Shown one piece after another: positions 44,163-53,968 of a DNA stretch of 64,000 bases. Both the position numbers and the translations under genes were made by a program. The notes below the pieces were generated by a model. It ran no database searches. It was not told where the DNA came from and saw nothing but the letters and a program-made list of their open reading frames with translations. Source of the stretch: Oceanispirochaeta sp963676905 (GTDB lineage Bacteria > Spirochaetota > Spirochaetia > DSM-2461); NCBI GenBank assembly GCA_963676905.2, contig CAXXVE010000001.1, forward strand, positions 1 through 64,000, read 5' to 3'. Numbering within the stretch: position 1 is the first letter of the stretch; each line of letters starts with the position of its first letter.

Positions 44163-44929
44163 TTAACCTGAAAAACCTGACTGTAAAGATCAGCGGAAAG
44201 GAAATTGTCAAAGGTGTAAGTTTCCATGTCCCCCGGGGGCTTTTTTTTGCCCTTATAGGCCCCAACGGATCGGGAAAATCTACAGTAGTAAAGGTCCTTG
44301 CCAGTACACTGGAGGCCTCTTCCGGGGAAATTGACATAATGGGAAGAAGCCACAGAACAATTCCTTCAGGGGAGTATGCGGGCAGACTGGCGGTTATGAG
44401 CCAGCATCACGACCCAGTGCGGGGCTTGAAGGCTTACGACAGGGTTGCTTACGGCAGGATACCCCATACAGGTCTCTTCGGAATTCTGAAAAAGAGGGAT
44501 CATGACCTTATAGAGTCAGCCATGAAGGAAACGGATGTCTGGGGACTCAAGGACCGGGACCTCTCGCAGCTTTCAGGGGGTGAACTTCAAAGGGTCTATC
44601 TTGCAGCCTGCTTTGCTCAGGAGCCGGAGATTCTAATTCTTGATGAACCGACGAATCATCTGGATATAAAGCATCAGATAAACATTCTCTCACTTATAAA
44701 ACAGAGGGCCGAAACCACCGGACTCACCGTACTCTGTGTTCTTCATGATATTAATCAGACCTTCCGCTTTGCCGACCGTGTAGGCATGATGAAAGAGGGC
44801 TGTCTGAAAGCCTGCGGCTCACCGCAGGATGTGATAAACGGTAAAAACATAATGGATCTATACGGCATGGAATCACATATTCACAAAATTGGAGACAGCG
44901 TCTGGGTTGATTTCAAGGGAGTAGTATAA
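44159..44929 (+). CDS. Ferri-siderophore ABC transporter ATPase (FepC/FhuC-like)
   Basis: The 256-residue ATPase has Walker A GPNGSGKST (about residues 36-44), the Q-loop MSQHH, signature LSGGELQRVYLA, Walker B LILDEPTNHLD and the H-loop VLHDINQ. The length and the switch region match the FepC/FhuC family. It is the last gene of the iron-uptake set, coupled to the permease by an ATGA overlap. Confidence 0.93.
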   Translation: MINLKNLTVKISGKEIVKGVSFHVPRGLFFALIGPNGSGKSTVVKVLASTLEASSGEIDIMGRSHRTIPSGEYAGRLAVMSQHHDPVRGLKAYDRVAYGRIPHTGLFGILKKRDHDLIESAMKETDVWGLKDRDLSQLSGGELQRVYLAACFAQEPEILILDEPTNHLDIKHQINILSLIKQRAETTGLTVLCVLHDINQTFRFADRVGMMKEGCLKACGSPQDVINGKNIMDLYGMESHIHKIGDSVWVDFKGVV

Positions 44930-44993
44930 CCCGGGGCAGCCATTCAAGAACAAAGAAACATCCTCCCGGACCCCAACTAAATAATCTGTAAAA

Positions 44994-45023
44994 TTGATTT
45001 GGTCAGCAGTCATGAATTATGAT
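44994..45023 (+). promoter_or_regulatory. Promoter of the REC-GGDEF-EAL signalling operon
   Basis: TTGATT (44994-44999), an 18-base spacer and TATGAT (45018-45023) lie 20 bases before the ATG. A GGAG ribosome site falls inside the short leader. Confidence 0.5.
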
Positions 45024-45043
45024 TTGAGTACGGAGCCTTATTT

Positions 45044-47275
45044 ATGAGTGATGATTTATTTGTCTTTTCAGATGAACCGGAAAGTACCGGACAAACAGTA
45101 GATGAGACCTGGGATATCCTTGTTGTCGATGATGACAATGATGTCCACGACGCCACAACATTTGCTCTTAAAGACAGTACGGTCCTTGGAAAATCCCTCC
45201 GCTTCTTCCACGCCTACTCAGCGGACGAGGCCATCGATTTCCTGAAAAAAAACAGCCATATCGCAGTCATCCTTATGGATGCGGTTATGGAAACAGATAA
45301 CGCCGGACTGGAAGCGGTTAAGGTCATAAGAGAAGAACTGCTTATGGAGGATGTGAGGATCATTCTGAGAACCGGGCAGCCGGGACAGATCCCGGAGTTC
45401 GACTCCATCAGCAAGTATGATATCAATGACTATAAAACCAAGAGTGAACTGACCCGGTCCAAACTTCTCACAGCCCTGACAACCGCTGTCCGTTCATGGG
45501 AACAGCTCAGAAGGGTACAAAACAGCCGTATCGGACTTGAAAAAATTGTTGAGGCGAGTAATCAGTTTATCGCGGCACGAGGCCTGAAGACCTTTGCCGA
45601 GGGGGTTATATCCCAGATGGCCGGGCTCCTCAATCTGGAACCCGAAGGCATTGTCTGCGCCTCTGGAGGCCTTTCGGAAGAGGACAGCGAGACGCCGGCA
45701 TACGGCAGCTATGAAGATGACGAACTCTATGTCATAGCGGCAGCGGGCAACTACAGCCGAATGATTGATAAAAAGGTAGTGACCCTGAAGGATCAGCGCA
45801 TAATCGAGTCCATCCGGTCTGCCATCAACGAGCAGAAAACCATACTGGCTCAGGACAGCCTGACCGTTTTTTTCAGGGAGACCTCCGGGCGTGTCTACGC
45901 CATCTACATTGCCTCTCCCACTCCGCTGAAACAGATTGACCAGTATCTTCTTGAAGTATTCTGCACAAATATATCTCTCTGCGCCAGCAATATTGAACTT
46001 GTCAACAGACTGAAAAGACAAGCCTGGGAGGACCAGATCCTCCATATTCCCAACATGACCGCCCTTATGGAGGAGATTGACAGAAGGAGTAAAGATCCTT
46101 GTACCGGAAACGACCTTCTTCTCCTTGTGGACATTGCCTCATTCAGCCAGATAAACGATCTGCTGGGCCATGAATACGGGGATGAAATACTCAAGTCTCT
46201 TGCACGAAAGCTGAAGGAGACTTTTTCTGACAAAATCTATATATCCAGGATATCCGCAGATATATTCGGTCTTGTCGGCCCGAAGCAGATTCTTACTGAG
46301 AACATTCTGCATGAGCTGAAGACTCTTGAGATTGAAACTCCCGACGGTGCCAGGGACCTCTCACTCTACATAGGCGTTACAAAACTCTGCGCCAAAGACG
46401 TACCGGCATCAAGCCACCTTCACAACGCCTTTTTCTCTCTGAAGAAGTCCAAGGAGCGGGGAGAGATAATCTACTACAACGAAGATATAGGCAAACAGAT
46501 AAGAGATCAGATCCAGACTCTCCATGACCTTAAAAAAGCGATGTTTACTGAGCAGCTCTTTCTTGCATATCAGCCTCAGGCCAGTGTAACGGACAACGGG
46601 GTTTACAGTTTTGAAGCCCTTCTCCGCTGGAAGAGGCCTGACGGGACCTTTATCCCCCCAGACCGGTTTATCCCGCTGGCAGAACAGTCGGGGCTTATAG
46701 TCAGTCTGGGAGAGTGGGTCCTGAGGCAGGCCCTCTCGGACCTGAAGAGAATCCACAGCGAAGGATATCCGGGCATGAAGATTGCCGTGAATGTCTCTGT
46801 CATTCAGCTCCAGCACCCCGACTTCCTCAAGGTTCTTGATGAGATTGTTCCGGAGTCTGGAATCTCACCGGACCAGCTTGAACTTGAAATTACCGAGTCT
46901 GTCTCCATACTCTCTCTGGAACATATACTCAGGCTTCTGGGCGAGATAAGATCGCGGGGCATAAGCATCGCCATTGACGATTTCGGAACCGGATACTCCT
47001 CACTCTCGACAATAGACCGATGGCCGGTGGACAGAATTAAAATAGACAAGTCCTTTATCCAGAGTATGGATGAGCACGGCGGGCGCATTGTGGATATGGT
47101 GATTCCTCTTGGGGAACAGCTCTCAATGCAGATTCTGGCCGAGGGTGTGGAGACGAAGGAACAACTGGAAAAACTCAGGAATCTTCACTGCAGTGAAATA
47201 CAGGGATACTATCTAAGCAGACCCCTTCCGCTGCAGAATCTTCTTGTATGGCTGAAGGAGAGAACAGGCAAATGA
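45044..47275 (+). CDS. Response regulator with DUF3369, degenerate GGDEF and EAL domains
   Basis: The 743-residue protein is a phosphorylation-controlled c-di-GMP phosphodiesterase. The REC domain (about 24-150) has VVDDDND and the phosphoacceptor in VILMDAVMETDNAG. DUF3369 follows (about 160-320). The GGDEF domain (about 335-485) has lost its signature, reading SADIFGLV where GGDEF should be. The EAL domain (about 500-740) is intact, with FEALLRWKRPDG, AVNVSVIQLQ, LEITESV, AIDDFGTGYSSLS, KIDKSFI and LAEGVET. It is coupled to the lipoprotein and kinase genes downstream, which are likely its input. Confidence 0.92.
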   Translation: MSDDLFVFSDEPESTGQTVDETWDILVVDDDNDVHDATTFALKDSTVLGKSLRFFHAYSADEAIDFLKKNSHIAVILMDAVMETDNAGLEAVKVIREELLMEDVRIILRTGQPGQIPEFDSISKYDINDYKTKSELTRSKLLTALTTAVRSWEQLRRVQNSRIGLEKIVEASNQFIAARGLKTFAEGVISQMAGLLNLEPEGIVCASGGLSEEDSETPAYGSYEDDELYVIAAAGNYSRMIDKKVVTLKDQRIIESIRSAINEQKTILAQDSLTVFFRETSGRVYAIYIASPTPLKQIDQYLLEVFCTNISLCASNIELVNRLKRQAWEDQILHIPNMTALMEEIDRRSKDPCTGNDLLLLVDIASFSQINDLLGHEYGDEILKSLARKLKETFSDKIYISRISADIFGLVGPKQILTENILHELKTLEIETPDGARDLSLYIGVTKLCAKDVPASSHLHNAFFSLKKSKERGEIIYYNEDIGKQIRDQIQTLHDLKKAMFTEQLFLAYQPQASVTDNGVYSFEALLRWKRPDGTFIPPDRFIPLAEQSGLIVSLGEWVLRQALSDLKRIHSEGYPGMKIAVNVSVIQLQHPDFLKVLDEIVPESGISPDQLELEITESVSILSLEHILRLLGEIRSRGISIAIDDFGTGYSSLSTIDRWPVDRIKIDKSFIQSMDEHGGRIVDMVIPLGEQLSMQILAEGVETKEQLEKLRNLHCSEIQGYYLSRPLPLQNLLVWLKERTGK

Positions 47276-48390
47276 GTGTAACAGGAAAGCGAAGGCAGAC
47301 CGTGATTCTGCTGCTAATAGTAACGGCTGTCCTTTCAGGCTGCCGTGAAGAGGTTGTGAATATCGGATTTATAAGCGGGCTCTCCGGCGGCAATGCCGAC
47401 CTGGGAGAGGCGGGCCGCAACGGTGCAATGATAGCGGTGGAGGAGATAAATGCCTCCGGCGGCATCCACGGTAAAACAGTGAACCTTGTTATCAGGGACG
47501 ACGGCAATACTTATGACCAGGCTGTAAAAAGCGCCGGAGAACTTGTAGATGAAAAAGTGGTTATGATCATAGGCCCCTTCAGCACATTTATGACCGAGGC
47601 GGTCCACTCTGTAACCGAACCTGCAAAGCTGCTGACACTGACACCCACCGCGTCGGCCATGCAGATAACAGGAAAGGATGACTACCTCTTTAAGCTGAAC
47701 TCCTCAACCAGAGATAACGCCGGCGCCTATGCCAGGCAAATGCATGACAAACATGGCTTCGGGAAGGTCTCTATTGCGGCGGATGAACAGAACAGGGCCT
47801 TTTCAGAAAGCTGGGTCAATGAGTTTACAGGCCAGTATAAGGACCTGGGAGGAGAGCTTTTATCGGCATCATACTTTGATTCATCAACCCTTGATGCCTA
47901 CAGTACTCTTGTAGGAGAACTTCTTGAGGGAGATCCCGATGCAATTCTGATCGTCTGCAGTTCAGTCGATACGGCAAGACTGGCACAGCAGATAAGAAAA
48001 GTTGATAAGAATATTCCGCTTGTGACTTCTGAATGGGCCGGAACCCGGCAGCTCATCGAACTTGGAGGAGCCGCTGTGGAGGGAATGGAAGTTATGCAGA
48101 ATGTAAACCTCCTGGGCCGTGAGCCTGAATTTCTCAGCTTTATGGAGAAATACAGAGAGAGGTTTCGGGTTGAGCCGAGCTTCTCAAGCATAATGGCCTA
48201 CGAAAGCGTAAAGATCGGAGCCGAAGCCCTTAACCTGAAATCGGAGGAACAGAGTCTCAAGGAGGCTGTTATTGCCGGCAGCCCCTACCAGGGGCTTCAG
48301 CAGAAGATTGAGTTCGACAGATTCGGCGATTCCAGAAGGATTCCCGTCTTTGTTTCGGTGCAGAACAGAAATTACCTGCCAGTAGAATAA
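47272..48390 (+). CDS. LivJ-type ligand-binding lipoprotein
   Basis: The 372-residue protein has a lipoprotein signal ending in LSGC at about residue 22. A type-1 periplasmic binding fold of the branched-chain amino-acid family follows (VNIGFISGLSGGNADLGEAG, AVEEINASGGIHGKTVNLVI, IIGPFSTFMTEAVHSVTEPA). ATG 47272 overlaps the stop of the REC-GGDEF-EAL gene; an earlier in-frame ATG (47248) lies inside it and would spoil the signal. No permease or ATPase gene is near. It is therefore more likely a sensor component for the kinase that follows than part of an importer. Confidence 0.85.
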   Translation: MSVTGKRRQTVILLLIVTAVLSGCREEVVNIGFISGLSGGNADLGEAGRNGAMIAVEEINASGGIHGKTVNLVIRDDGNTYDQAVKSAGELVDEKVVMIIGPFSTFMTEAVHSVTEPAKLLTLTPTASAMQITGKDDYLFKLNSSTRDNAGAYARQMHDKHGFGKVSIAADEQNRAFSESWVNEFTGQYKDLGGELLSASYFDSSTLDAYSTLVGELLEGDPDAILIVCSSVDTARLAQQIRKVDKNIPLVTSEWAGTRQLIELGGAAVEGMEVMQNVNLLGREPEFLSFMEKYRERFRVEPSFSSIMAYESVKIGAEALNLKSEEQSLKEAVIAGSPYQGLQQKIEFDRFGDSRRIPVFVSVQNRNYLPVE

Positions 48391-48391
48391 G

Positions 48392-50356
48392 ATGAACCTC
48401 AGCTTTAAAACCTTTTTCCTTTTTTTCATACTTTCGATACTGGTCTTCACCCTCATTGCTTCAGGTGCGGGGATATTCTTTTTTCGTGAAAACGCCATTA
48501 TCCAGGAAGACCTGGAGGATGCTATACAGAGGGTAGAAGATCTCTCCCTGAGAACAGAGTATCAGCTTGCTATAGCAGAACGCACAATGATGTACCTGAT
48601 ATATGCCAGCGGCCGCATGCCCATTGAAGACCTGAGTATACTGATTGAAGGAGCCATGAGGAATCAGAATTTCTTCAGAGCCATATACATAATTGACAGC
48701 ACCGGAAAAACAATCGCTGTAGGGGCCAGGGAGGACCGGTCCCCCCTCCACCCTGACTACCTTGGAATTGATTTCTCATACACACCCCTCTATAACGAAG
48801 ACGTCCCGGAAGGGACAATAGTATGGAGCGACAAATTTATTTCAAGCCTGAGTGGAGACACATCCATAGGGGCCATGATGAAGGATAGAGATCTTACGAT
48901 CATAACAGAGCTGTCCCTGGACAGCCTGCTGGCCGCCTTCGGTAATATCAGCCTTGGTTCTGAGAGGGTGTGGGTCATAGACAGAAAGGGTGAGCTTGTA
49001 ATCGACACCGCTGATGATTCGGAGATAGGAATCTTCAATGTTCAGAACATCCCCTTTATGAAAGATGCCATGGACAATAAATCCGTTGACAGGAAAGTCC
49101 GCTTCGGCAACCACTCATACTACATAAAATACTCCCGTTCAGAAAAACTGGGGTGGCTCTTTGTCATAGGGATACCCGCGGGAACCGACCACTATCTTAT
49201 ATACAACACATTCGTCGACCTGATTCTGTTTATGATCTCATTCATCCTCATATCTCTGATTATACTGCCCTTCTGGACCACCAGACTGTCCAGGGATATA
49301 GGAATACTGAGGGATCAGGCCGTGGCTATCTCCAACGGAACTCCCCCTGGAGAATTCCATAGCGGAATTGTTTCGGAGTTCAGAGAACTCAGCAGTCATA
49401 TGAATGAGATGCACAGGAAAATAAGATCCAGGGAGGATGACCTCAAAGAGCTCAACCAGAACCTGGAACTGATGGTGGAAGAGAGGACAAGTCAGCTCAG
49501 CGAGAGTAACGAAGAGCTGAAGAATACCCTCTCGAACCTGAACAGAATGCAGGATGTTCTTATTCAGTCTGAAAAACTGGCCGCTCTCGGGCGAATGGTA
49601 GCAGGAGTGGCCCATGAGCTGAACACCCCTCTTGGAAACGCCGGCATGGCTGTCTCCAGTCTCAGGGACTATCAGCAGGTGCTTATGAAACAGCTTGAAT
49701 CGGGACTGAGAAAATCAGACCTGGACTATTTTCTTGAACACAGTACTCAGGGAGTGGACATCGCCGGCAGGAATATTGAAAGGGCCGCAGAGCTTGTCAT
49801 GAGTTTCAAGCACGTGGCAAGCGATCAGACCACATCGGTGAGACGCAGGTTCGCTCTGTCAGAGATTATCCATGATGTCATAGTCACTCTTCAGCCGACA
49901 ATAAAACGGACTCCCCACAGTGTGAAGGTCGCTATCGAAAGCGAAATACAAATGGACAGTTTCCCGGGAGTTCTGGGACAGATAATAAGCAATCTCATCA
50001 ACAATGCCCTGATCCATGCCTGGGCGGAAGAGGACGGTGACGGCCTGATCAACCTGACAGCCGAGGTCATTCCCGATCCCTATGACAGCTCCCCGACAGG
50101 ACTCCCCGACGAAAAAAGCTGGGTTGAAATCAGGGTTGCCGATGACGGCCGGGGGATTCCTCCGGAGTTTGGACAGAAGATCTTTGATCCGTTTTTCACA
50201 AGCAAAATGGGCTCGGGGGGAACAGGTCTGGGACTGAACATTGCTTTCAACTCAACAAGTAACATCCTGGGCGGACTTATCAAATACGAAGACCTCCGGG
50301 AGGGGGGAACCGTTTTCATTCTGCAGATACCGGCATCGGCACCCAGAATGGTTTGA
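48392..50356 (+). CDS. Transmembrane sensor histidine kinase with periplasmic sensor and HAMP
   Basis: A first membrane helix lies at about residues 7-31. A Cache-like periplasmic domain of some 235 residues follows, then helix 2 (about 270-293), HAMP, and a coiled coil rich in E, L and N (about 345-395). The HisKA box is LGRMVAGVAHELNTPLGNAG. The ATPase domain has the N box ISNLINNALIHAW, VADDGRGIPPEFGQKIFDPF and GSGGTGLGLNI. All catalytic motifs look intact. The gene follows the LivJ-type lipoprotein by one base. The REC-EAL protein of the same operon is the likely phospho-acceptor. Confidence 0.92.
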   Translation: MNLSFKTFFLFFILSILVFTLIASGAGIFFFRENAIIQEDLEDAIQRVEDLSLRTEYQLAIAERTMMYLIYASGRMPIEDLSILIEGAMRNQNFFRAIYIIDSTGKTIAVGAREDRSPLHPDYLGIDFSYTPLYNEDVPEGTIVWSDKFISSLSGDTSIGAMMKDRDLTIITELSLDSLLAAFGNISLGSERVWVIDRKGELVIDTADDSEIGIFNVQNIPFMKDAMDNKSVDRKVRFGNHSYYIKYSRSEKLGWLFVIGIPAGTDHYLIYNTFVDLILFMISFILISLIILPFWTTRLSRDIGILRDQAVAISNGTPPGEFHSGIVSEFRELSSHMNEMHRKIRSREDDLKELNQNLELMVEERTSQLSESNEELKNTLSNLNRMQDVLIQSEKLAALGRMVAGVAHELNTPLGNAGMAVSSLRDYQQVLMKQLESGLRKSDLDYFLEHSTQGVDIAGRNIERAAELVMSFKHVASDQTTSVRRRFALSEIIHDVIVTLQPTIKRTPHSVKVAIESEIQMDSFPGVLGQIISNLINNALIHAWAEEDGDGLINLTAEVIPDPYDSSPTGLPDEKSWVEIRVADDGRGIPPEFGQKIFDPFFTSKMGSGGTGLGLNIAFNSTSNILGGLIKYEDLREGGTVFILQIPASAPRMV

Positions 50357-50378
50357 TCCCCGGCAGCGGCTTCATCTA

Positions 50379-51353
50379 TTATGCACAGTCATAGATCCTT
50401 AAAACAAGCTCCGTAGTGGCCCTGGCTGATTCTGCTGTAACCAGAGGTGCACGCCCGTCCCTCAGGGCTTCCTCGAAATCTGCAATGACAGCCTCATGGA
50501 GTGAGGTGTCGGCAATCGCCGCCGTATTCAGAGAACTCAGGTACTCCCCTTCAATCTCTGCAGCCGGATTTTCTATACCCTCAATATCCCAGAAAGTGAT
50601 CCGGTCATCGGTTGTAATAAATGAGCCCCTGTCGGTATGAACCTCCATCCGCGCCGGCATTCCCGGACGGACAGCTGTTGATGCAATAACAGAGCCTATC
50701 ATTCCGTTTTCATGTCGAAACAGAGCGGCGCCATGGTCCTCGGCTTCGATATTATGGCAGAAAGTCCCTGTCATGCTTTTTACCTCCACAGGCACCCCGA
50801 AAAGCCACTGGTAGAGGTCCAGATTATGGACAGCCTGCTGCATAAAGGGACCGCCGCCGTCAATAGAAAGGCCGCCGCGGTACTCTGCCGAAGCGTAATA
50901 CTCCCCGGGACGCCAGAATTTGCAGGAGAGGTCAGCGGCAAAAACATTCCCCAGCCGTCCCTCATCCAGAAGCATTTTCAGGGCCAGATTATCGGGATTC
51001 ATCCGCCGCTGAAAGCTGACAGAGAGGGTGACTCCGGCATCCCGGCAGGCTGTAATCATGGCATCCATGGCAGCAGAACTTATATCGAGGGGCTTCTCTG
51101 TAAGAACATGTTTTCCAAGGGACGCGGCCTGTACCGCCGTCTTGTGATGCAGGCCGTTGGGAGTGGTAATGATGACAGCATCGAAGGGCAGGTCCACCTC
51201 CGCCAGGTCACTCCATACAGGAAGCTCCGGTGCAGCTTCAGGATGTCTGCCGGAGCGTGAGATAAAACCTGTGATATTTGACTCCGGCATACGCCCGAGG
51301 GCGTTTATGTAGGTGGAACAGATATTTCCTGTTCCGATGATTATGTAGTTCAT
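50379..51353 (-). CDS. Gfo/Idh/MocA-family NAD(P)-dependent oxidoreductase
   Basis: The 324-residue protein has a Rossmann N-terminus (YIIIGTGNICSTYINALGRM). The family motif TEKPLDISSAAMDAMI is at about residues 88-103. The C-terminal half has DGGGPFMQQAVHNLDLYQWL, which contains the catalytic-type H-N-x-D pattern. It likely oxidises or reduces a sugar or cyclitol. ATG 51353 is preceded by TATGAT with a 7-base gap and no ribosome site, suggesting a leaderless message from a promoter inside the tail of the Amt-MCP gene. The substrate is unknown. Confidence 0.88.
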   Translation of the reverse strand: MNYIIIGTGNICSTYINALGRMPESNITGFISRSGRHPEAAPELPVWSDLAEVDLPFDAVIITTPNGLHHKTAVQAASLGKHVLTEKPLDISSAAMDAMITACRDAGVTLSVSFQRRMNPDNLALKMLLDEGRLGNVFAADLSCKFWRPGEYYASAEYRGGLSIDGGGPFMQQAVHNLDLYQWLFGVPVEVKSMTGTFCHNIEAEDHGAALFRHENGMIGSVIASTAVRPGMPARMEVHTDRGSFITTDDRITFWDIEGIENPAAEIEGEYLSSLNTAAIADTSLHEAVIADFEEALRDGRAPLVTAESARATTELVLRIYDCA

Positions 51354-51360
51354 GCCGGCT

Positions 51361-51366
51361 ATCATA
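51361..51366 (-). promoter_or_regulatory. -10 element for the Gfo/Idh/MocA gene
   Basis: TATGAT on the minus strand lies 7 bases before ATG 51353. ATGACA, 15 bases upstream, is a possible but closely spaced -35 box. Confidence 0.35.
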
Positions 51367-51383
51367 TCACGGGATATGCGGTG

Positions 51384-53738
51384 TCATTCCATTTTTTTCA
51401 GACTGCTTCGGACATCCTCACCTATGGCTGTCACCTCTTCCATACGGGTCACCACTGTATGAACATCCTGTCTGACCCCCTCAACCACACTGATGGTCTG
51501 ACGGGACTGTTCCTCAAGAGACTGGGTATAGTTCTCGTTCTGTTCCACAGTCTCCACGATGGCCCTGTTAAGGGAACTTATCTTTTCGACAATTCCAGTT
51601 ATCTGATCCATACTGGACACGACGTTGCTGATCCGCGCCTCTATTCCTCTGACCTTGTCGCCAATGGAAGTTACCGCCGTCGTGGTTTCATGGGAGAGGT
51701 GCTGCACCTCCTGGGATATGACTGTAAACCCCTTTCCGTGTTCCGCGGCCCGGGCTGCTTCAATAGCCGTATTGATTGAGAGAAGATGGGTTCTCTGGGC
51801 TATCTCATTGATAAAGTTGATCATCTGGGTAATCTCGCCGGTAATGCCGTTGAGCTCCCCTACTGTAACCCGTGTATGTGCCGCTCTGCTGGAGGCTTCC
51901 CGGGTCACTTCATCCACTTCACCCACATTGGAATAAACCGATGAAAGGGCGCTCAGCATCTGGTTCAGGGTATCGGAAAGGTCCAGAAAGGATCGGTTCA
52001 TGTCTTCAGTGACTCCGGAGGTCTTTACCATTCTGTCCTTGATAAGAAATGCCTTCTCAACAACGGTTCCCACCATGGAGCTGGCCTGATCGATATAATC
52101 TTTTCTCTTTTCCTCAGACTCCTTCTGGTTCTGGATCAGAGCATTTTCAGCCTGTTCCGCATGTTCCTGCTGCTTCAGCGAGTGCTGAAGAAGTTCTTCG
52201 GCCTTGTTCTTCTGATCACGGCTCTCCTTCAGGGCGGATTTGATTCTCCCGATCATCTTGTTGAACAGTTCAGCCAGATCTCCTACCTCTGTACCGTAAT
52301 CCACAGGAACACCTCTATGCTCCTCGAAGTCACCAGTGCGGGTCAGTTCGTCCATTGAACTTGCAAGATCCAGAAGGGATGAAGTGGCGCCGTGTTCGGC
52401 CACATTGAGTCCGATGAGTTCATGCTCCTCATCCACCCTGACCCCTCCGGCAAAGCGGTCTACAAGAAAATAAAAAAGAAGCCCCAGACCGAAGGCCCAG
52501 ACAAAACAGACGGCGACTCCCAGAGCCTGAATACCGATCTGTCCGGTTCTTGTCATGTCACCAAGCATATCCTCGCGGATGAAGAATCCGACAGCCAGCG
52601 TGCCCCATGCACCGCAGATACCGTGAACAGGAACCGCACCGACAACATCATCCAGCTTGAGAACCCGCTCTATAAAAAGAGTGGCGCCGAAAACAACCAC
52701 CCCTGAAATTATCCCTATAATAGCCGCACCGGCGGAATCCACATAGGCACATCCTGCTGTAATGGCCACGAGGCCTCCCAGCACGCCGTTGGCGATCATT
52801 TCCCCCTCTATTTTGTGCTCTTTATGGGCAATCCAGCTCAGCAGAGAGCTGACGAGGCAGCCGAAGCAGGCTGACAGTGTTGTATTGAGGGCAATAGGGG
52901 CAATATCGGGAACAGCAGCCAGTGTAGAACCGCAGTTGAAGCCGAACCATCCGAAGAAGAGGATAAAGACACCCAGAAATACAAAACGCATATCGCCGGG
53001 CTGGAAGTGGCGGGGGTTTGACTTTTGCCCTGTAGCAGGGTCTATTTCAAACTTCCCGATACGGGGGCCGACAATGATGATCCCGGCCAGAGCCATCCAC
53101 CCTCCAACAGAGTGAACAACAGATGAACCTGCAAAGTCCTTGAATCCTCTGGCCTCAAGCCAGCCGGCGCCTCCTGAAGCAGGGTCACTGCCGTGAAGGA
53201 AACTTCCCCAGGCCCAGTGCCCGAAAACAGGGTAGATGATGACTGTCAGAAGAAAAGAGAGAAGAATATACTGCTTCAGCTTGGCCCTTTCACAGACTGC
53301 ACCCGAATCGATGGTTGCAGCAGTTCCCACAAAGACAGCCTGAAACATAAAAAAGGCGGCCATCCATGGATTTTCAATTGAGATAAGAAAATCTGTCGTA
53401 CCGAAAAGTCCCAGATGTGACTTGCCGAACATAAGGCCGAAACCGATAAGCCAGAATCCGATAACCCCCAGAACAAAGTCTGTCAGGTTCTTAATGGCCA
53501 CATTGATTGAATTCTTTGACCGCGCCATTCCGGCTTCCAGAGCCATGAAGCCGGCCTGCATAAAAAAAACAAGGGCTGCCGAAAGGATAACCCAGACATA
53601 GTCCAGATCAGTCTGTATCGTATCTATCCGGGCACTCTGTTCATCCAGTCTGTCAGTAACCAGAGAGTCCGTGAGTCCAAATGCCGACGCTCCCAGAAAC
53701 AGCAGCAGAACGGCAAAATAAATCTTCTTTTTGTCCAT
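51384..53738 (-). CDS. Ammonium transporter fused to a methyl-accepting chemotaxis signalling domain
   Basis: The 784-residue protein joins two complete modules. Residues about 45-430 are an Amt/Rh channel with a signal-like first segment. D201 and the twin histidines H209 (AGSSVVHSVGGW) and H372 (VPVHGICGAWG) are present, as are FMFQAVFVGTAATIDSG and FGWFGFNCGSTLAA. After a HAMP-like linker (about 445-505) and a coiled coil, residues about 555-784 are an MCP cytoplasmic hairpin. Its tip is IAQRTHLLSINTAIEAARAA followed by GKGFTVISQEV. It should sense ammonium at the channel and signal to CheA/CheW. Confidence 0.92.
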   Translation of the reverse strand: MDKKKIYFAVLLLFLGASAFGLTDSLVTDRLDEQSARIDTIQTDLDYVWVILSAALVFFMQAGFMALEAGMARSKNSINVAIKNLTDFVLGVIGFWLIGFGLMFGKSHLGLFGTTDFLISIENPWMAAFFMFQAVFVGTAATIDSGAVCERAKLKQYILLSFLLTVIIYPVFGHWAWGSFLHGSDPASGGAGWLEARGFKDFAGSSVVHSVGGWMALAGIIIVGPRIGKFEIDPATGQKSNPRHFQPGDMRFVFLGVFILFFGWFGFNCGSTLAAVPDIAPIALNTTLSACFGCLVSSLLSWIAHKEHKIEGEMIANGVLGGLVAITAGCAYVDSAGAAIIGIISGVVVFGATLFIERVLKLDDVVGAVPVHGICGAWGTLAVGFFIREDMLGDMTRTGQIGIQALGVAVCFVWAFGLGLLFYFLVDRFAGGVRVDEEHELIGLNVAEHGATSSLLDLASSMDELTRTGDFEEHRGVPVDYGTEVGDLAELFNKMIGRIKSALKESRDQKNKAEELLQHSLKQQEHAEQAENALIQNQKESEEKRKDYIDQASSMVGTVVEKAFLIKDRMVKTSGVTEDMNRSFLDLSDTLNQMLSALSSVYSNVGEVDEVTREASSRAAHTRVTVGELNGITGEITQMINFINEIAQRTHLLSINTAIEAARAAEHGKGFTVISQEVQHLSHETTTAVTSIGDKVRGIEARISNVVSSMDQITGIVEKISSLNRAIVETVEQNENYTQSLEEQSRQTISVVEGVRQDVHTVVTRMEEVTAIGEDVRSSLKKME

Positions 53739-53746
53739 AATATGAG

Positions 53747-53776
53747 ATTGTATTGAGAAGTGCTCCGGATGGTCAA
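53747..53776 (-). promoter_or_regulatory. Promoter of the Amt-MCP gene, predicted leaderless
   Basis: On the minus strand TTGACC (53776-53771), an 18-base spacer and TACAAT (53752-53747) are followed by 8 bases and the ATG. No ribosome site is seen. A further dyad, TTATATAATATAA (53813-53825), lies upstream and could bind an activator such as the neighbouring PocR-AraC protein. Confidence 0.55.
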
Positions 53777-53968
53777 TAAAATGAACCCGCCGGGATGGCT
53801 GCAGCTATATCCTTATATAATATAACTTTAATAACATAAAGTCATTTCAATCATCCTGCTCCATGATAAATACTGATAGCACAAGGAATAGAATATACCC
53901 CCGCCTTACGGAGTACACATCCGGTCCGTCGCCGGGGATCAACAAACAGTTCAGAAACGGAAGAATAA

